Source: Zygnema cylindricum
Taxonomy: Eukaryota; Streptophyta; Zygnematophyceae; Zygnematales; Zygnemataceae
Direction of reading: 5' to 3'
NCBI GenBank assembly: GCA_037447655.1
Contig: JBBHKE010001581.1
Location: 124,001-188,000, forward strand
DNA length: 64,000 bases
The notes beneath the pieces were generated by a model. It had not been told where the DNA came from, ran no database searches, and worked only from the letters and a program-made list of their open reading frames with translations. The first letter of the stretch is position 1. Every line of letters begins with the position of its first letter. Below are positions 60,451-64,000 of this stretch, one piece after another. The position numbers were made by a program, and so were the translations under genes.

Positions 60451-63244
60451 TCACGAGTTCTTTGCATTTTCCGTTGCTGTCTGTATTATCCCTATAGATC
60501 TCAGTACATGTTTTGCTGCCCTTTGTGATGCCCCGGGTTCCCCTAACGCCTTTTGGAGACGTCTATAACCCTCCCTCATTTTGTCCTCGTTATCGCTTCC
60601 TCCAAATAAAATCTCAAAAGCAGCCTCGGCCACTGCCTCTGAAGTCGCCTCTTCTTGAATAAATTCCGGCACTACCTGTCGTTCCATACAGATTAAAGAA
60701 CAAAAGAATAAAAGAACAAAAAAACAAAAGAACAAAAGAACAATCAAAGGTTTGTCGAAAGAAAAGGTTTGTAAAAGAAAGGATTTCCAACCAACGAAGT
60801 CTTTCGAAACAAAGGTCATTAATAGAATCAATAAAAGCCATAAGATGCAAAAGAACAATCAAAGGTCTGTTGAAAAGAAAAGGTTTGTAAGAGAAAGGAT
60901 TTCCAACCAACGAGGTCTTTCGAAAAAAAGGTCATTAATAGAATCAATAAAAGCCATTGATAACTCATATATCTATCCATAAAAGCAAACGGTGACAAGT
61001 ATATCTATCAATATAAGCCAAGATAACTCATGTACATATCAATTCTAATCTCTGGTTCTGACCTGTTCTCTCTTCCGAGTCAGAAAAAAAACCAACAAGT
61101 TTTTCTCAGGAGGGAAAATGACCGTTTTATCAGCTGAAAAAAAAAGGTCTTTCAAATCTCGTATATATCTAAAGATTCTTATCCTTGTTCATCTGTTCTC
61201 TCTTGAAAAATGAAGTCAGAAATAAACGAAAGACAGGTCTTTCCTCGGGAACAGGGAAATATGGGCAGTATCAGCTGTCCATCAACTTCTGTTACTAAAA
61301 CGTTTTGACTGCTATGACTGGAAAAAGCTTTTAGGCACAAAAGCTTTTGAAACAGATATAATACACTAGTAAGAACCTTTCAATAGGATGACCAGGAAAA
61401 GACGGACCCTTAACACAAGCCAGAAACGGTGAACTTATATGGTCATTACAGAGTCATTACAAGAAACTAAGAAAATAACTAAAGAAAATTCTGCAAAATA
61501 AGCACCCGCATGCGTTGCCGAGTTGCATACCTGTTCCTCAAGAATGAGGTTCACGAGAGAGACATAGGGAAGATTGAAACCAAACACTCTTCTTGCGAGA
61601 AAGGCTGAGACAGCACCTATTCGATACACTACAATCTGTGGAATCTGCAGTCAGGAAAAACAGAATAAAGAGTCAAAAAACTTCCTCGTTAACCTCATAT
61701 GAGAGATCCTCCAATAGGGACACTTTTCTCCGTTCATGGCTTCATCATATTGCTGTTAGAGTAATTGTTTTCCTCACCACTTACAGTATATTTTCAAAGT
61801 CGATAGTCACTGAAGTTCTTTTTCAACATTGAAAGGTAAATTTCCTGCCTTTCTATCGGTGGTTTGCAAAGCGAAAAACCTTTCAACGCTCAAATGAGCT
61901 GAGAGTTCCTTTCTGATGGTGTTATTATGGTTGCAAATTAACGATGACATCACATAACAAGCAGAATCTGGTTTCATTTTTTCACATTCTTACATTAAGA
62001 AGACCGAGCTCCACTGTCACACTGCCTGATTTTGTGACAGCCAAATCTGAAGCTGCTATTGCTGTGTGGGAATCGCCCTGGACATAAAGAAATGTGAACA
62101 CAAATGAAATGAAATGCTTCGATTTCTCACAAAACTGTCCAACTACTCATAAAACTGTACGCTTGAGTCATAATACCCGAACTATTTCTCATAAATCTGT
62201 ACGCTTACTCATAACACTACACGATTACTCACAGAAACAGTATCATTACTCTAAAACTGTACCATACTCATAAAACTGAACAGTTAGTCACAAGTTTTGG
62301 TCAAACAAAATCGCAACCAAAACACTAAAAGCAATGGACAGTGTAGCCCTCCAGAAGCTCTAAAACTAGTTAGAAAGAGTAGAAATGCGAGAGAGATATA
62401 AGTCCAGCCTGATGTCTAAAATGAGCTGGAAACACTCATGTGGAATGCGCAAAAAGACAAGGAGAATCTTCCCACATAACATGCGCAATCCAGCTCAAAC
62501 TACCTATGTCAGTTTAAAGAGTAATGACACACTAAGCAATTACAGACATTACTGTCAGTGATCACAGTAATCGTACAAAAAAATGTATGTAACGTATGAT
62601 TTTCTGTACTACGATACTGGCCAGTAAGGTAAGAAATCCCGCATGCGTAATTTCAACTAGGAACTAAACTCTCTCTCCCACTTACTTGCCACAGCAGCGT
62701 CACGTCGCTGAGACCATTTTCTTCAATTCCGGCTCTTATACCCTCCAGAAGCCCATTTTCCGCCACGGGGACCACAAACCGGATTGTTTGCCCGGCTCTG
62801 TACCAAAAAGTTGTTTCGGGGTTTTGTTCAGGGTGTTTTTCCAGGTATTAAAGAGACTTTAGAGGGTTTTTTAAGGGTTTTTTAATGGTTTTTTAAGGGT
62901 TTTTTCAAGGAGACATTATACTGGAGGACATGCTCTCGCACACATCACAGCTGTACATCCCAAAATGAACAAGCTCCAATATCAACAAATCGGCAACTTT
63001 ATTTTATTTCCAAAGTTATCAGAATTCCCGCGAAGTCTCCCGTTCATTTTTCATCCTCTGGGATGCACAATTACCAAAAGGTTTCAGGTTTAAGGTTTTA
63101 CCTGTCAAAAAGTTCCATTTTTTTACGGAGAATCTGAGCGGCTCCTGAAATAACTGGCCACACAAGGCGAAGCTCCTGAAGGCGAGAAGCCGGAAGAAGG
63201 GCCACCAGAATCCCATCCTCGGATAAACCCATCATTTTTCTCGC
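60451..63244 (-). CDS. LPXB: Lipid-A-disaccharide synthase, plant LPXB, C-terminal part (continues beyond the window)
   Basis: LpxB (GT19 family) joins UDP-diacylglucosamine and lipid X to form lipid A disaccharide. Plants keep a nuclear gene whose product is reported to act in mitochondria. Exons on the minus strand: 63244-63102, 62797-62686, 62077-61994, 61644-61531, 60675-60451, all GT-AG and in phase, giving the last 225 residues and a TGA. Visible family blocks: DGILVALLPASRLQELRLVW (bacterial LLPGSR motif, here LLPASR), IRFVVPVAENGLLEGIR, HTAIAASDLAVTKSGSVTVE, IPQIVVYRIGAVSAFLARRV and NLPYVSLVNLILEEQVVPEF. These correspond to the nucleotide-sugar-binding half of the enzyme. The N-terminal half, with any transit peptide, lies to the right of the last exon found; I could not identify the exon preceding 63244 within the window. 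Confidence 0.9.
60741..60965. repeat. ~105-bp direct duplication in the last LPXB intron
   Basis: CAATCAAAGGTYTGT, GGATTTCCAACCAACGA and GGTCATTAATAGAATCAAT recur in the same order with a 115-bp offset and few changes, indicating a recent local duplication. Confidence 0.85.
62858..62912. repeat. AGGGTTTTTTA short tandem repeat in an LPXB intron
   Basis: Four to five copies of RGGGTTTTTTAA. The unit resembles plant telomeric TTTAGGG only superficially and the period is longer. Confidence 0.7.
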
Positions 63245-64000
63245 CTGAAAAAAACTTACAAAAACTTGGACAATTCAAGCCAAGGCACGCAGTCTCCTCA
63301 TGCAACATCACATCCACACTATTGACGGTTTGTGTTAATATATGTGGCGACCTTCGGGATTTCATCATACACAAGGCCCGGTTTGCATAATCTCCAAACA
63401 TTTTGCCCCTCCTCACCTCACTCTAGTGAGAATTGGCACAAATTTGATGAACAATCGTAAGACACAATTGAATTACAGAGTTATATGTATTTAAGTTAAA
63501 TTTTACTAATAAAAGGCAGTTACTCTGCGATAACGTGCAAATTACTCAGTCCTATCGTCCCACTGACAAAATTGCAAACCAATTTTTTATGCAGAACAAG
63601 GTGAAGCTGTCCACAATTTAATGCACAAATTCAGGAATGTTCCAGGATAGAAAGAGAACCAAAAAATATTCTAAGGTATGAATATAATCCTGGTCTTGTT
63701 CTTATTCATTTATGAACATATTCTGGGTCACGACTTAATATATTCTTAGCCACCTATAAACATATTCTTAGTCATATATACTTAGTGATGTAAATGAGCC
63801 GTATATCCCACTACCTATCGTTTTTTTGGTCGCTCTTTGAGGCAATCGAGTAAGCGACAGATTGAGTACTCATTTATAAACATATTCTTAGAAACATTAA
63901 AGCATATTTTTTGTAAGTAAACATAATTTTAGTCACATATGCTTAACGACGTGAGCCATAGATCCCTTATACCTGTTGTTTTGACGGTCTCTCCTTGAGG
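63245..64000. other. LPXB upstream intron(s), no exon identified
   Basis: AT-rich sequence with repeated AACATATTCTTAGTCAC-like words (63700-63940). Earlier LPXB exons should lie further right. A minus-strand open frame at 63123-63416 overlaps the real exon in another frame and is not supported. Confidence 0.5.

Noticed and set aside
62858-62912. Interstitial telomeric repeat
   Set aside because: The AGGGTTTTTTA unit is longer than TTTAGGG and irregular.
63123-63416. 97-residue minus-strand frame at the right edge
   Set aside because: The LPXB exon 63244-63102 uses another frame with clear family motifs.
1-64000. Integrated viral or LTR-retrotransposon sequence
   Set aside because: No gag, integrase, protease or capsid-like motif and no long terminal repeats were seen.

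Overview
The window is nuclear DNA of a land plant or a close streptophyte relative. The evidence is a plant-type kinesin-7 with a C-terminal RING finger, a glyoxysomal-type isocitrate lyase ending in a PTS1 tripeptide, a plant-type LPXB gene, spliceosomal GT-AG introns of about 50 to 1,600 bp or more, and repeat-filled intergenic space. The species cannot be named. The repeat content and the lack of close resemblance to flowering-plant proteins lean towards a bryophyte, lycophyte, fern or charophyte alga; that is inference.

Layout, left to right. 1-2034: repeat-bearing 5' flank. 2035-15793 (+): KIN-7 kinesin in 26 exons; the reading frame closes over all junctions (1,278 residues). 15794-27145: about 11 kb of mobile-element debris (a hAT-like element, CACYGTG-ended MITEs, a 49-bp tandem array, a tRNA-derived SINE head, a ~190-bp direct duplication). 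27146-31612 (+): a CCDC12/Cwf18 splicing-factor gene whose promoter and first exon occur twice; the second copy is frameshifted and carries a MITE. 34386-36996 (-): isocitrate lyase in 4 exons. 41061-52973 (-): a long coiled-coil protein gene of about 18 exons that I do not recognise, with an ~860-bp (GGGAGA)n tract in one intron. 52974-53934: a 1-kb divergent promoter region. 53935-55857 (+): a single-exon gene for a putative Myb/SANT-like (trihelix-like) DNA-binding protein. 55858-60450: intergenic, with MITEs and a decayed non-LTR retrotransposon fragment. 60451-63244 (-): the C-terminal half of LPXB (lipid-A-disaccharide synthase), running off the right edge.

The genes do not form a pathway. 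They are independent eukaryotic genes for cytoskeletal transport, splicing, the glyoxylate cycle, an unknown coiled-coil role, probable transcription and mitochondrial lipid-A-like synthesis. No new multi-gene system is visible. The strongest novel material is structural: several short inverted-repeat element families at high local density, the duplicated first exon of the CCDC12 gene, duplication of a kinesin exon end and its splice donor inside the next intron, and the unrecognised coiled-coil and SANT-like genes.
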